A DNA stretch of 64,000 nt from Panagrolaimus kolymaensis (taxonomy: Eukaryota; Nematoda; Chromadorea; Rhabditida; Panagrolaimidae), in the NCBI GenBank assembly GCA_028622995.1, contig JAJQJQ010000017.1:1550001-1614000 (forward strand), read 5' to 3'. Below the pieces are notes generated by a model. That model searched no databases. It saw nothing but the letters and a program-made list of their open reading frames with translations, and was not told the origin of the DNA. A program made the position numbers and the translations under genes. Positions within the stretch are counted from its first letter, which is position 1; the number at the start of each line of letters is the position of its first letter. This document shows positions 35,160 to 48,975 of the stretch, one piece after another.

Positions 35160-36124
35160 ATGAAATATTTTGTTATTATATTTCTTGGAAGCTCATTATT
35201 ATTATTTAATTTTAGTGCTGGTATTGTCATAAGTTCTGCAGGTAAGTAAGCAAGCATATGACAATAAATATTACAAAAAAATTTAGCTTTCTCTGTTAAT
35301 TCTTATGCTAATAAAATTAAATTTGTTTCGCCAAAATCCATTTAGCAAACAATTTTATGGGTTTTAAATAAGAATTTTTGGGGGAAATACATACTGTAGA
35401 AATAAAGAAATTAGAAAAATTTATCCATCATATGCTCTTTTAATTTTTTTAGGAAAACTAAAAATTTCTGAAATTATTTATTGTTTAAGAACCTTATATT
35501 AATATTGTAGTTTCGCGTTTAATTTTTATTGTACAAATAAATTTAGATGAAAAAAAAGATAGAGAAAACAAACCCAATATAAACAAATTAATTAGGAATG
35601 TCCCTGAAAACCTTTTGAAAGTTTCGATATCAAAAGTAAAAAAATATAAAGCTACTGTTTTTTTGGTCTTTTTGTTTCGCTTATTTGGCAGCTATATTAT
35701 GTTGGTGTGCCATCATAGTATTTATTTTTTTTTTAATAATGTTTTAGGCCGCCAAAGTAACTTACAACTTTGTCCACCCGGAGGTCGATCATTTCAAAAT
35801 GCTTTGTTCCTTGTTTGTGGCTTTAATCGAAAAGGAATCTTTGGTATGTGTCTTTTTCCTCTTTCCATTAAATGATGAAATTCGCAGAAAAATGTCACAA
35901 ACTTTGGCCCTGCATTTATTTTTTTAATTAATTGTGTCATTTCCATGAAGAAGAAAAAAATCTCTAAAACATTTAATGAATTTTTTTTAGGCTTTCAACG
36001 AACTCCTGAAAACGATTTAAGCAGTTGGGAAACTAAACGAATTCAGATCAAACAAAAATGTTGTAGCTATGGGTGCGATTTTTTGAATCTTGCAGAATTG
36101 TGTAATTCAGATTTTGATAAATAA
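35160..36124 (+). CDS. Insulin-like peptide, INS-17/18 type
   Basis: Three exons (35160-35241, 35748-35843, 35991-36124) give 103 aa. MKYFVIIFLGSSLLLFNFSA is a signal peptide. The B-chain region LQLCPPGGRSFQNALFLVCG keeps two cysteines, and the A-chain region KCCSYGCDFLNLAELC has the C-C-x3-C-x8-C spacing, so the six canonical insulin cysteines are present. A Lys-Arg (ETKR) precedes the A chain and could release it. The CPPGG motif in the B chain is, as I recall, shared with C. elegans INS-17/INS-18. These hormones act on the DAF-2 receptor to set growth, dauer entry and lifespan. The first intron of 506 nt contains an open stretch (35543-35630) that does not keep phase, so I left it out. Confidence 0.92.
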
Positions 36125-36244
36125 AAATGTTTTTTAATTTTATACAAAAAAAGGTTCAAATAATGTTTCCATTCCATTGAGAAAGTTCTGTGAAATAATT
36201 AGTCATCTAAAAAAAGCACATTTTTAATTGGATTTTCTTTGCTT

Positions 36245-38739
36245 TTAATAAAAGAAAAAACAAACCGTTGCAAATTTGGGAAATGGTAAACCTTCAGCAT
36301 TCTTTCGACCGCCTTCAACTTGGTCTTCGATTTCTTGCAAAGATTCAACGAAGGGTCGAGCTTCTTCGCTTAAATTAGGATTGTTTTCATCTTTAATCCT
36401 ATGTTCATAATATTCTATAATAATATAAGCAATAGACAATCGTAACAAAAAATATGAAAGTAAGTACCTAAAATCATTCGATTTGCCCACGCTTGAAGGT
36501 TTACATCATTGGTTCGAGTGGCCCAACTTCGTCCAGCTATAACAGAATCAGCGTCGCGACAGCCAAAACTTCGAGCGATTAATAACATGCTTGTTGCTTG
36601 AATTCTTAATATATCTCGCTCTTGACATTTGGACACTGCATCAACGGCGTGATTCCTTCAAATAAATTTATCGCTTAAAAAAATCTAAAATCAATTGATA
36701 ACTCACCGGCATTCTTGTATTCTTCCATGAACATATGAATGCAATGCCGCAATAAAATGTGAAACTGTTTGACAAGTCATTGAAGAAGATTTTATTTTTT
36801 CAAATCGAGCCGTTTCAAATTGTTCATAAAATTCTTTTTCTTTTCCTTTTAAAAGATAAATCATACAAAGAGAAAGTTTTGAAAGGACTATGAGATCATA
36901 ATCATCTGTTGTCTAAAAATAAAAACAAAAATATTGATTTCCAAAAGAGATGGGAAAAAATTAGATACCGTAAGGATAGCTTTGTATTGGTCTTCTGATG
37001 CTTCTTCAAAACGCATATATTGGAAATATAAACCCTAAAAAAATTTGTGTTGAATGAAAAGCAAAACATTATTTGCTGATATTTTTCAAAAACATTATAA
37101 TTGTAATAAACCTTTTTTCCGGTTTCGCAAAAAAATTATTTTAAATTTAGCTGATCATAACTTTGCTTTGCTTATCATTATTTCATAAAATTAATATTCC
37201 TAATTCTATTTTTTAATTATGGAAGGATTAATTCTGATAATTTTTTTCTTATCTTACCATTACAAAATGAAGTTGACCTTCAAACATTTTGAGATCTTTT
37301 GGAACCACTCGAAGAGCTCGATACATTTGATTTGCCTAAAAGTTTAGTTTTAATTTAACTAAATTAATAATCCTCAAAAAATACCATTTCAAAAACTTTT
37401 TCAGGTTTAGCTTTAATCAAATACATTTGTGCCATTCCATCATGAAGGGCAAAATGAAGGTGAGCAATGAGTCTCTCATGCCTTCTTTCAACGATTCCCC
37501 ATTTATTTGGTTTTCGCATTGTTGCATTTAATTCTCCCAAATGCATCATAGAATTATTATAATATTTTTCAGCTTTATCAAATTGGCCACTTTGTATACT
37601 CCAAAGCGATGTGAGAACATATGTGAGACCTGTTAAAAGCTCCTTTCGAAGCCAATGAAATCCTGGAGTTTGATCTTTTTCATCTTCCTCACCATCTTTC
37701 CCCTTATTTTGTACTATAACTTGAAGTTCGCGAAGACAACGTTTTGAATGGATTATCTTTAAAAATATTTAATTTCAAAACATTTTTTAATTTAAAAAAA
37801 AAACTAACCATTCCAACGGATAAGAAATAACTCAATTGAATTGTATAACAAAAAGCTCTCATATCATTTATATTTGGAACTGTTTGAATGTTGTTTAACA
37901 TTACACCCAATTCGGTAACAGATATTCCAAGTTGTTCTTCTTTCCCAGGCATTCGGGCATATAACTAAAAATTCATCCATTTTTATCACCTTAACCTTTT
38001 GTCACGCTAACTTACTAAACTTTTAACCAATTGAAAATAACATTCCATAACTCTTTGACCCAAATCTTTAAAATATCTTTGACCCATTTCTGAAATCTCT
38101 AAAGCCATATTCGGATCTGAGTTTGAAAGAGCTTCAACACAAAGCATCAAAGCTTTTGCATGAATTTTTGGATGTTTTCGAGTAAATTGGGCCTCCGCTT
38201 GAAGCAATGGTAAAATGCATTCAGTATCTTGCAAAGCTAAAGCACATTCAGCAATTAAACAAGCGCATTGAAGGCGATTTAATTCATAACTTATTCCAAG
38301 CTCTTTAAACATTAGATGCTAAAAAAAATATTTAATTTTCATTTTAAATTGATTAATAAAGAGATTTACAGCATTATGTAGCTCTGTTTTAGCTCTAGTT
38401 ATATTTCGAGTATAATTATGAAGTAATTTCCCAAGATTAAAATGTACGTAAGCTTTTATCAATGAACCTGCTTGAGTTTTCGTTGCTGCCTGAAAGACAG
38501 GAGTTTAATTTGAATTTATCTTTTTTGTTGTAGATTAAACTTACAAATAAACATTTTGCTGCAGCTTTATAAAGTGGTGGATCGCTACTACGAAATTTTT
38601 CGGCCATGGCTAAAAATGAAATTGCTGCTGTATCTTCACGCATTTGTGGAGTCATATGTTGTTGAAGTTGTGAAGTATCAGATGTTTGACTCTCTTGTTG
38701 CGGCTGATTGGTATTCCATTGTTGCGTGTTTGAATTCAT
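36245..38739 (-). CDS. mau-2: MAU-2 (Scc4) cohesin loader subunit
   Basis: Ten exons fit in phase (38545-38739, 38370-38489, 38016-38318, 37809-37964, 37385-37756, 37258-37335, 36969-37034, 36707-36912, 36468-36655, 36245-36414), 617 aa, the usual MAU2 length. After a Gln-rich start come helical TPR-like repeats typical of MAU2: AKCLFAATKTQAGSLIKAYV, HLMFKELGISYELNRLQCAC, GFHWLRKELLTGLTYVLTSL, and GHRxLLIARSF-type repeats at the C-terminal end. MAU2 binds the N terminus of Scc2/NIPBL and loads cohesin on chromatin; in C. elegans it also affects axon guidance. The last few residues (TVCFFFY) run into what could be a donor site, so the C terminus may differ. Confidence 0.88.
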
Positions 38740-41375
38740 TTTAAGCTTACAATTCTTTTTTTTTTAAACAATGAGATATGTCAAACAAGTAAAAGTAACG
38801 GCTAAATAAACATAACAAAAAAAGCTTAAAGCAAATACATATATATATTTTTTGTGTTAAAAGCAAAAATATTTATAAACATTACTCGTATGAGATATTC
38901 GATGCATTTTGCATGCATCCTTGTTCGTCTTTCAATGTTTCTATGTTGCCGCCTAAGGGAGCTGCAGTTACTCTCCTCAACATTTCTATCTCTCTGTCTC
39001 TCTCATCAAAATCAATATTGAATATGTATGGCTTTTTCTGTTATATTTTTTTTGCGCAGCGACGTACTTTTTTCATTTTACATACATACTTTCTCCCGAA
39101 AGAAGAAGCAAAAGCAGTCACGAACAACGCATTAAAAAAACCCGCAATTCTAAAAAAGCCATGGCAGGAAGTTTTCCCGTTCGTTCGTCATTTTGTCACA
39201 CGCACGCAAACACAAATGTTAGCTTCAATTTTTTTCTTCTTCTGGTGCTTTTTCTCCCTTAGGCTTTTTTATTATTTTCCCTTTTATTTTCAGGATAAAT
39301 GAAATGCTTAGCATTTATTTTTATTATTTATCATTTTTTAAATTAAAAATTATTGCAACAAAACCGCAATTTTCTTACAATCTTGAATTTAATGCGGAAA
39401 TGGATATTATAAGATAAAATCATATCAAATCAATCTAATCAAAAATGGTTCCCCTTTGTATTTATTTTCAATTTTTTACTCTTTTTTTGGGCCTAATTTC
39501 CGAGTACTCACGTGTTTGAGGGAAGGAAAAAAAGAAAGAAAGCTGATCCTTGAAAGCTACTTCTTCTCGGATTTCGCTATTTTCAATTTATATTCGTGTT
39601 AGTTTCTTCTGTTTTTTTTCTGTTTCTTTCTCCAGGCTTTGTAAATATTTTCCGATTGTGTGTGTTATTGCATTTTCTCATGTCTAAAGAATCAATTTTG
39701 TTTAGTTGTAATCTTTATGTTTGCAAAGGGTTATCTTTAATTTATATTTCTTTAGTAATAATAAAAATTTTGTTGACTAAAATTACTGACAACAAAAATT
39801 CAAGTTTTATCCTTTTTATTTAATTAATTATTAAACATGAGAACATTGAATTTTTTTATTTTAAATTTTTTATATGTTACTGTTTTTTCGGCAACTATTT
39901 CCCGTTGAACTTTGGTAAAATTCTAAAAAACGCCTTGCCCTTTTCGAATTTTTGAAAAATTGAGTTATCGCCTTCTTTTTCCCTTCAACTTTTTTTGTTC
40001 AAAAAAGCCAAACTTTGAGCTTTATCTTAAAACACAACACATTCATTTACTTTTGTTTTTTCCATGAAAATGAATTTCGATGGGAAAAAAGGGTTTGAGA
40101 CGAGAATAAGTAATATTAGATTAGCTGTCACAAAACCTAAAAAAACGACACTTTACGGAAAAATTCTTTTTCCCGAAACAAGGAAAGCTTCAATAAAATA
40201 GAGTAAAATTAAAAAGAATTATAAATTGTTTTTTTGTGTAATAAAAACTTAGAAGAAAGAAGCCTCTTTTTTATGTATGCGTTCCATTTTCTTTTTGTTA
40301 CTTATATTTTCTAAAAAAACAAAAAGCAGCATTAATAAACGTCATTTTGTGAGTCACACACACAACCTCCATATTTTTTTCTTACTGTTTTTTGTTTTTG
40401 TTTTTCAATCAATAATCTTTGAATAACATCAAAAAATAAAATAACATTTTTTAATCTTATTTCTTACACCACTCAAACAGGAACACTTACATTTTCGGAG
40501 GCACGTTCCTCTCGTATGTTTTTTGTTTTGCTTCCCACACTTCAATTAAAAATAAAGTATTGCTTACTTACTTTCTTTCGGAAGTTATCCAATTTCCGCG
40601 CAATTTTTTACGTTCTTTTTTTTAATTTTATTTTCACATCAATTATATCTTTTCGTTTCTTAAAATACATTTTTTGCTCTTTTGTAAATTATTAAATTGT
40701 GTGCCTTGGGACTAATGTTAAAGATTAGAAAAAACAACAAGAAACTTTTCGTTGAAAACAACAAGAATGATTGTTCCTTTTGAAGAAATAAAAGCTGAAC
40801 TTAATCGATGAAAGATAGCAAGTTCAAAATGGCCAAACAAAAAATGGAAAGAATGTTTTAAGCTGATGGACATCACTTGAAGAGTCCATCTAACGCCGCC
40901 TTTTTTTGTTGCCATTCTCATATAGCAAAAGTGCGAATGGCAGACAAGCAGGCAGCTGCCAGTCTAAATGCAAAAAGAAATGAGGGAAAATTGTAATGAA
41001 ATGAGAGTAGTAGCTTCAAAAAAGCGTGCATAGAGAGTCCATCTTTTCCTCCAAAATGAATGCCAATGAATTGGGGCATGGAATTGAAATGAGATGGGTT
41101 GAGTTTTTTTATATTTGTTTGGAAATGAAACAATGACTTTAGTGACATTGAAGAAAGTGTCCAGCTATTTCGAATATTTTAAATTCAGTCCATTTATTTA
41201 TTGATTGACCTTATTTTAATAGTTTCTTGTCTAAGTGATTGATTGCATTTTAAAGAAGAAAATTATTTTTTTACATCGCGGCTAATTTTTGATATTTTTA
41301 TTTTTTTCTTTAATAATATATCTAAATTCATTTTTAGCCGCTTTCTCGGTTTTATATGACGCATTCGTCATTCAA
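38740..41375. other. Large divergent intergenic region
   Basis: 2.6 kb between mau-2 (-) and lin-10 (+). It is AT-rich with long T-tracts. Several open frames (for example 38913-39302 and 40718-41148) are low complexity and none can be joined into a convincing gene. It may hold upstream non-coding exons of lin-10. No repeats stand out. Confidence 0.55.
41331..41337 (+). promoter_or_regulatory. lin-10: Splice acceptor just upstream of the lin-10 start
   Basis: TTTTTAG at 41331-41337 precedes the ATG at 41376. The frame is open from this acceptor to the ATG, so it may serve an upstream exon or a spliced leader. Confidence 0.4.
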
Positions 41376-44300
41376 ATGGAGTCTCCTCTAGCGAGCTCCT
41401 CAACAGCGACCACTGATGGCGCATCTAAAAGTAAGGATAAACATATTTTTTAAATTAAACTTCGCAAATTTTAAATTTACTTACATCAGTTTTTATAGCT
41501 ACATAATTTATAAAGACTTAGTAGAGTGCTTTCAGTTAAATTTAATTAATAATTTTAGCTAATTCCACATCTACAACGGGTTCTTCATTCCCAGGAGTTG
41601 TGCCGTCACCTGCTCCACCATTTTTTGCCAATCCATTTATGACGCCATTTATTTCACAACAACCTGGAACAAATCAAATTATTCCACCAACAAATATGCA
41701 ACAAATGCAACAACAATTTCAACAATTTGCTGCAGCTGCCGCAAACGCTCAGGGTGGAGGAGTTGATCCTTCTTTACATCAACAAAACGGATCTTCAGAT
41801 TTTCGAATGAATCCTTTCACTGGAGGCTTCTTTCTACCTCCAAATCAATATCAAGAAATGATGCAACAATATCTTCAAACTTTGATGCTTCAAGCTGGAA
41901 ATATTCCAAAACCAATATTTTCAGAAGTTTGTTTTTTTCTCTCACTTAAATCGATTGAAGCGAACAGAGTTAAGTCATGAAAGTGAATCATTCTTTCAAT
42001 TATAAAGAAGCATCCCAATCAAAAAAAAAATATGAAAGAACAAAAAATACTTGAATGTTTTATTTCTTTTTCTTCAATTCATTTTCAAGTAGAGACTATT
42101 GTCGCCAATTTTTTTGTCTGCCGTTTAAAAGCATTAAACCATTTTAAAAACTAAGGGGAATAAATCATGCATTGTTAGTCAAGCAAATACGTGTTGTTAT
42201 TATTTGCTCATTTCCGCGCCACCGGTCAGCGGCTGTGAAAACTCTCTTTTCTTTGAAATGAAACGCTGACCACGAAGATGCCTGGCGCCCGCAATCATTG
42301 ATTGTTGACGATAGTCTTTCGATAATATTGTATTTTTTTCTTCAAATTTTTCTTTTTTTTTAATAGTAGTACTATTTTAGCATCAAACTCCAATAACGAC
42401 ACCAGCTCCTAATTCCATCGCACAATCTCCATCGCCTCCATTAGCGTCAAACGATCCAGCTGCAGCAGCTTTTAACGGCCTTGCAACATTTAATCTTGGT
42501 CAATTCAATCTCGCCTCTCCCACGGCTCCTACACCACCTTTAGCGGCTATGACTGCTGCAGCTTCAATGACATTTAATGCCCTTGCAGGAGGAAGAGGTT
42601 CAAGGCAATCAACTCCATCAAAGGTTTCCACGGCATCTGTTGGAATCGCCTCAAATGGAGCTTCAACCAATTGTTCATCCTCACCTTCACCAAGTTTTAT
42701 TATGATGAATGGAATTCCCGAAAGCCGTAAAGGTTGGTAGTAAAAACCCAAAATAAAATAAAAATTTCAGTGGTGAGGAACTCACTATTATGAAACAAAA
42801 ATTTAAATCTTATCTTTAGCTTTGCTTTATTTTCATTCATTTTGCCATTTTAATTTAAAATTTAGTTAAACATTTTTTGGTTGCAACAAAAATTCTTTTG
42901 ACTTTCATCTACGAAGGCGTTCTTTTTTTGGACAAAAAAAATTCTCGCAAATATCGCTTTTTAGGTTTTATGGCTTTGGTTGTATCCATAACAGCGCCAA
43001 GAGCATCGTTACTTTTTTTTTGCTAAAAAACAGTAATCAATGTTTTTTTCTAAAGTGTCGAAAGAAGTAAAAAAAACATTTCTGCCATGTGTTGTGCTTT
43101 TCGATGAAAAAAAAGACAAGCAAATTTTTAAAGAAGTAAATATTACTTTTGTTTGAACGCTTCAGCAAAATTTTAATTACTAAAAAAATAAATGATGAGT
43201 AAAAAAGAGCATATGTAAATAAACTGCCCAAATAATGCATAATTCAAAAATTATTGATATTTTTTGATTGACACCAACAAAAAAAAGGTGCTTCTTTGAG
43301 TGTGTGAGTTGGTAGACGCTTTTGGAAAAGCGATAAGAAAACAGTTAACGATTGAAAATTAAAAAAAAATATAAAGCATTCGTGTGTTTTTAAAAGCGGT
43401 TTGACAAACTGCAAATTATTTGCTAAAGTTTTTAAACTATAAGTTTCGATTCTTGAAGTGAATACTTTAATTCAACTTCAATATAATTACTATTTGCTTG
43501 GTATGTTTTAGTTAGTTTCATTTGCATGGTTCTATTTTTAATATTATTTTTGTTATTACTTTTAATCGAACGAGAAAGAGCGAAAGAAAAAAAGTTGTTT
43601 TTCCAAGCTTGCTCAATTCTAATTAAAGACTTTGTCGCAGCATTTGAAACTCAATATAAAAAGCTTCTTCTTCTTTTCATGCACGCTTTGGTGGATAATA
43701 AATTTTCATTAATGCCAAATGAATGTGTTTCTTTTTTTGTTTGATGCATCTTTTTTCCGTTTTCTTTTTCATTTCTAACGAGAGAAAAAAAATAGAAAAT
43801 TGCGTGTCTTTTGCGCATCTCATTTTGCCTTTGCCTTGCTTGCTTCATCTTTTGCGTAGTCGGGTTTTTTCCGTTAAAAGCGACCATGAAGAAGAAAAAC
43901 ATTTACTGACAATCTGTCATCCATGTGAAAAACAGATTTTTACTTTAATGTACATATATTTGTGCTTGAGGCAAAAAATAAAGTAAGAAAGAAATAATCT
44001 CCCTTTTTTTGGCATTTATTTTTTTGTTGCATAATTTTTCTTAAATAATGGAAAAGGAATAAAAAAGAAAAGAAAACAAAGGCATGAACAAGCAAGGATT
44101 ACCCCCACAAAAAATAGGAAATGAATATATCAGGAATTTTTCTAAGTCGGTGGAACGCTAGCATCAGATATTTTTGTTTTTTTGAAGGAAAAGTATATTT
44201 GAGTTTAAAAATGACTCGACTAAATTTAAAATTTTTATCTAAAAATCGACCGATTTGTAAGTTAAGCTTTAAAAAAATAGATAAAAAAAAAACTTTATCT

Positions 44301-47300
44301 ATTTAAAAAAATCATGTTTTTAGACCATCAGCAACGCCCATCTTCGATAACTCAAGAAGAACGCCCTGAATCCACGCCAATTGTAGATACAATATTAATG
44401 GCTTCTATGGAGTCAAATAAAAATGGAAGCATCGAGGATAATGTAACTAAAAACGAACACGAACAACAAATCATTCCAGAATCATCACCTTCCAAAAATA
44501 CCCAAGAAAATTCTATAAAAACAGAAGAAGTTGAAACTTTTAAAATTAACTCTGAACCATCGTTAGAAGAAGAAAAACCCAAAAGAAAATTTGATGCAAG
44601 AGCGGATGAATTATTTCGAAAACAAATGTATGAAATTGAACAAGAAATTAATCGAAGAATACAAAATCGAAATGTTCGAAAGGTGAGTTTTAAACTTTTC
44701 TAAAAGCATCAGGTGATGGGATTCCAAAACACAACAACCAAATATTTTCACATTTCTTTCATATTCTCACAAAATAAAAACCATATTAACTTGAGCTTTA
44801 CTTATTTCTTTCTTTTTTACTTTTGCATTGCATTCTTTGCTATTCCATTGCTGCTTTTAGCTTAATGAAGAAGAATTATCACAGTTATTAAATGAAACGG
44901 GATTTGGAAATTTTGTTGAAGCAGGAAAACCAAATTCGGAAGTATCCGAACAGGTTAGTAAAATACATACAATGTCGTCATCCTTGTCGTTTGTATTCTT
45001 GCATTAACATCGCTTTTTGTGCTTGTGATTTACTAACTTTTATGGAAAATAATATTTTTGAGACGAAATAATATAAAATATTCTGTTTAGATGGGTCATC
45101 TCATGCGCGAACCATCACCTCCACCAGCTCCTAAAAATCCAACATTGAATCAACTTCGATCTTCATTTTCCCCACCTGATACGAAGGAACCCATTCTTGG
45201 TGGAGATCCATTCCCGCACTCACTTATTACAAATCCATTACCAGCATATCCATTTTCATTTGGAAATGTTCAAATGGCCCAACCTCCTTCTGAAACTTCA
45301 TCAATTCCATTTATGCCTTCATCATCCACGGCATATTCAGTTCAACATGATCTTCAACCGCGTCAAACCACTCCATTGGGATATATTCCTGGTCTCGATC
45401 CACCACCACAACAAGCACCATTGGATCTTCAATCAAATAATAATGCCCCATCAACATTGCCAAATCCTGCAACAATCACACCAGAAATGGCTGCAATATT
45501 GTTGAAACAAATTCAAGAAAGTAATCCTCAGCTTTTGAGTTCCTTGGGGCTTGTTCCAGCCAACCAAATTTCACAACAACCACAACCACAATTTCGATTG
45601 CCAGCGCCCCCAGCAGCTTCATCAGCGATACCAAAGCGAAATGGAGCAAATTCATTTCACGCTAATGCTTCTACTTCGGTTGTTAATGAAAATGGATGGC
45701 GTCAAATTGATAAAAGGCATAGTATTAATGGCGGTGAAAGCAACAACAATGCTATTAATCAAACACAAACAAACACAACGGGTCAAGAAAATAATAAAGA
45801 AAATTCACAATCGCAAGAACCCATTTGGGTTATGAGGTTGGCTATTTTGATTGAAAGTAAAAAATTAGGAAATAAAAACTTTAGAGATTCATATTTAAAA
45901 AGATTACAACGCGAAGAGCAAAGAAGTAAGGAGCTTCAAAATGGCACAACTGCGGGTCCATCAACCACAGGTAATATTTATATAGCCAAAATGGCCCTCC
46001 TCTCATAGTCATATAATTTCAGGCTTAAACGGAGCCGATGATGATGAAGAAGAAACGGATAAACTTTTAAATAAAGATCATAATGCCGATATTGAAGAAC
46101 AAATTAAAACATCATCTAAAAAGCCTGCATCGGCTAAAAAAGAAGGTCAGTTTTTTGTCTTCATTTTTTTTCCATATATTTTAATTAACTTTCACCCAAA
46201 CTCCTAAAAAACTTTTTTTTAAATTTGCCTTCGTTTTTTATTTTATTTTTAAAATTCTGTTTTTGCGCTAAATTTTGATTATTTTTTTTCTAAAAACGAG
46301 CACATTTTTTTTAAAAATAAATTTAATTTTCCCTTTTTTCTTTGCACTCCACGAGCTGCAGTTTTGGGGTTTGATTTAAGTTTTTTTAAAAGTAAGTAAT
46401 ATTCACATTTTTTAAATATTTTGTTTAACTTAGTATCGTATTTAATTCTTTTTTTATTCCTTTTTTCCTTGCTTTTTGTGACTTGATGGCCTCTTTTAAA
46501 GGACTTCATGCCATCGAGATAAAAAAATTGGCACTTAACTTAGTTCGTGGTTGTGCTCTTTATTCATATGTGATTTCTATTTTAACACAAGTTTTTTGTC
46601 TTGAAAATATTAATCCAAAAAAACCTATTTTTGTTTGTGGTTCAAAAATTTTAAAAAATGCATTATCATTTTGTTGTGTCTGCTTTAAACGGAATTAATT
46701 TTATTGTGTGTTAGAAAATAGTAAAAATGAACTTAGTTTTATTTTAATTTCAGTAATGGTTCATGAACCTGCAGTTCTTATCGAAGGTGTTCTCTTCCGA
46801 GCGAGATATTTGGGATCAACACAGCTTACATGCGATGGTAGACCCACGAAGAGTAGTCGAATGGCACAAGCTCAAGAAGCTGTGGCTAGAGTCAAGGTGA
46901 GTTTTGAATAACCAATTCTTGATATGACTCTTCAAATTTAGGCACCCGAAGGTGAAATTCAACCAAGCACAGAAATCGATTTATTTATTTCAACTGAAAA
47001 GATTATGGTACTCAATACCGATCTCCAGGTAGGTTGTTGAATATCATTTTAGCCTTTACAAAAAGGTTAATGCTTGTTTTGGTTGCTCTCTTTGGGGGCA
47101 CGTCCCGTCCCATAAACAAAAGTCCGCGTTTTTATTTATTTATGTCCGTTCTATCAATCAATCATGAAAGCAGAGCGTTTTAATTCGCTTGCTTTTACCA
47201 TTTCATGTTTAAAAAACCCTTTGTTTGCTTTCAAAAATATTAAATCCGATGAGCTTCCAATTCCCTTCTGTGTGTTTTTTTTAAAGTTCGTTATCTTTTC

Positions 47301-48591
47301 AGCGTATCTCTGAAACAGATGTTCGACAGGTTTGTAATTTTTTTCATTTGTTTTGTATTTTTTCTCAACAAACTTCTTCGCACTTTCTTTCCCTATGTGT
47401 TTTGTAAAAAAAAAAACTAGAACAGCTTTGCACTTTTCAATGTTGTGTAAATATGAAGAGTGAGTTAAAATCGAATATACACCTTTAGGATATTCTCATG
47501 GATCATGCTCTTCGTTCCATTTCTTATATAGCTGATATAGGCGATGTTGTGGTTTTAATGGCCCGAAGAATCCCACAAGGTTCATCCACGAGCAGTGATG
47601 AAGAGGATCTTGAAGTGAGACGAACTCCTCGAGTTGTTTGTCATGTTTTTGAATCTGAAGAGGCTTCCTTCATTGCTCAATCCATTGGACAAGCTTTTCA
47701 AGTTGCCTATGTCGAATTCTTAAGGGCCAATGGAATAGACGACCCGGCATATTTGAGGGAGATTGATTATCAAGTGAGTGTCTTGTGCCATTAAAAAAAA
47801 CTCCATTTAAATTTTTAGGAGGTTCTCAATAGTCAAGAACTTCTTGGTGAAGAATTGGATCTTTTCTCAAGCAAAGAAACACAAAAAGATATTGTAATAC
47901 CTAAAAAAGTTGGTGAACCACTTGGTATAGTCGTAGTTGAATCTGGATGGGGTTCAATGCTTCCAACAGTAGTGGTTGCAAAAATGGAACCCAATGCACC
48001 ATCAGCAAGAAGCAATCAATTAAATATTGGAGATCAAGTAAAAATAATTATCAACAAATTTCAATTAATTTTCATTTAAAACTTTTAGATTATTGCAATA
48101 AATGGAATTTCTTTGGTTGGTTTGCCCCTTGCAAAAGCGCAACAAAATATTAAAAATGCGAAAACATCTACCGCCGTTCGACTTACGATAGTTTCAACTC
48201 CTCCGGTTGTTGAAGTGAGAATAAAACGTCCAGATACTAAATATCAATTGGGATTTAGTGTACAAAATGGAGTTGTAAGTTCATAAAGAGTTAATTATTT
48301 TATTATTAAAACGCTTCTTTGTTTCCAGATTTGCAGTCTCCTTCGTGGAGGTATTGCAGAACGAGGAGGTATACGAGTTGGTCATAGAATTATTGAAATA
48401 AATCATAAAAGTGTTGTTGCAATCCCACATGAAAAAATTGTTAACATGCTTGCCACAGCTACGGGGGAAATCCACATGGTTCGATTTATTTAATTTTGTT
48501 TTTTAAATTAACTTTTAAATATTTTCAGAAAACAATGCCAACTTCCATGTTCCGTCTTTTAACAGGACAAGAAGTTCCTAATTATATTTAA
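41376..48591 (+). CDS. lin-10: LIN-10/Mint (X11) adaptor: PTB plus two PDZ domains
   Basis: Fifteen exons fit in phase, 1129 aa: 41376-41430, 41559-41926, 42381-42732, 44324-44682, 44861-44953, 45091-45970, 46023-46145, 46754-46896, 46942-47028, 47303-47329, 47489-47773, 47819-48037, 48089-48274, 48329-48478, 48529-48591. The first two thirds are Pro/Gln/Ala-rich and disordered. The PTB domain starts at [17 protein letters not shown] and includes [23 protein letters not shown]1 has [18 protein letters not shown]2 [19 protein letters not shown], and the C terminus [16 protein letters not shown] matches X11 proteins. LIN-10 localises LET-23 EGFR in vulval cells and glutamate receptors in neurons. 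Introns at 42733-44323 and 46146-46753 hold no supported gene. A 27-nt microexon (47303-47329) sits inside the PTB. Confidence 0.95.
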
Positions 48592-48975
48592 CTCATTCTA
48601 TTTTTTTTATCTTTTCTTTGAAAAAAATTGGATTTGCTGGTCATTTTTCTTCTTCTTCTATTCAGTTTATTTTTTTTTGTTGGCTTTCTTTCAATGTGAA
48701 ATTATGCTCAGAAACATTTTTATTTTATTCTACTTTTTGAAATTTTGTGAAAAAAGAGTTTTGTTTATAAATAAATTTCTTCGATTATTTCAATACTAAT
48801 TTTTTACAATCATATTGAATTTTTTTAAATTAGTGAACAACTTCTAAAAAACTTTAGTGGTTAATAACGCTAATATGGAATTTAAAAAATCAAGAGGTTG
48901 ATAAAATATTATTTTGTAAATTTATTTTTTTATTTATATCAAGTGATAATAAGTGTGTTCAAAAGTGTCACAAAA
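48592..48975. other. Convergent 3' region between lin-10 and psat-1
   Basis: 384 bp between convergent stop codons. An AATAAA at 48770-48775 could serve lin-10. Nothing else is visible. Confidence 0.5.

Noticed and set aside
35543..35630. Possible extra exon of the insulin-like gene
   Set aside because: A good acceptor precedes it, but its available donor leaves a phase that does not match the B-chain exon.
38913..41148. Several 65-130 codon frames between mau-2 and lin-10
   Set aside because: Low complexity, on both strands, and none could be joined to lin-10 or to each other in phase.
44121..44306. Open frame just upstream of a lin-10 exon
   Set aside because: It lies in the intron before the acceptor at 44322 and is not in a compatible phase.
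46483..46698. Possible extra exon in a lin-10 intron
   Set aside because: The frame is open, but the flanking exons already join in phase from 46145 to 46754 and the peptide does not resemble Mint proteins.
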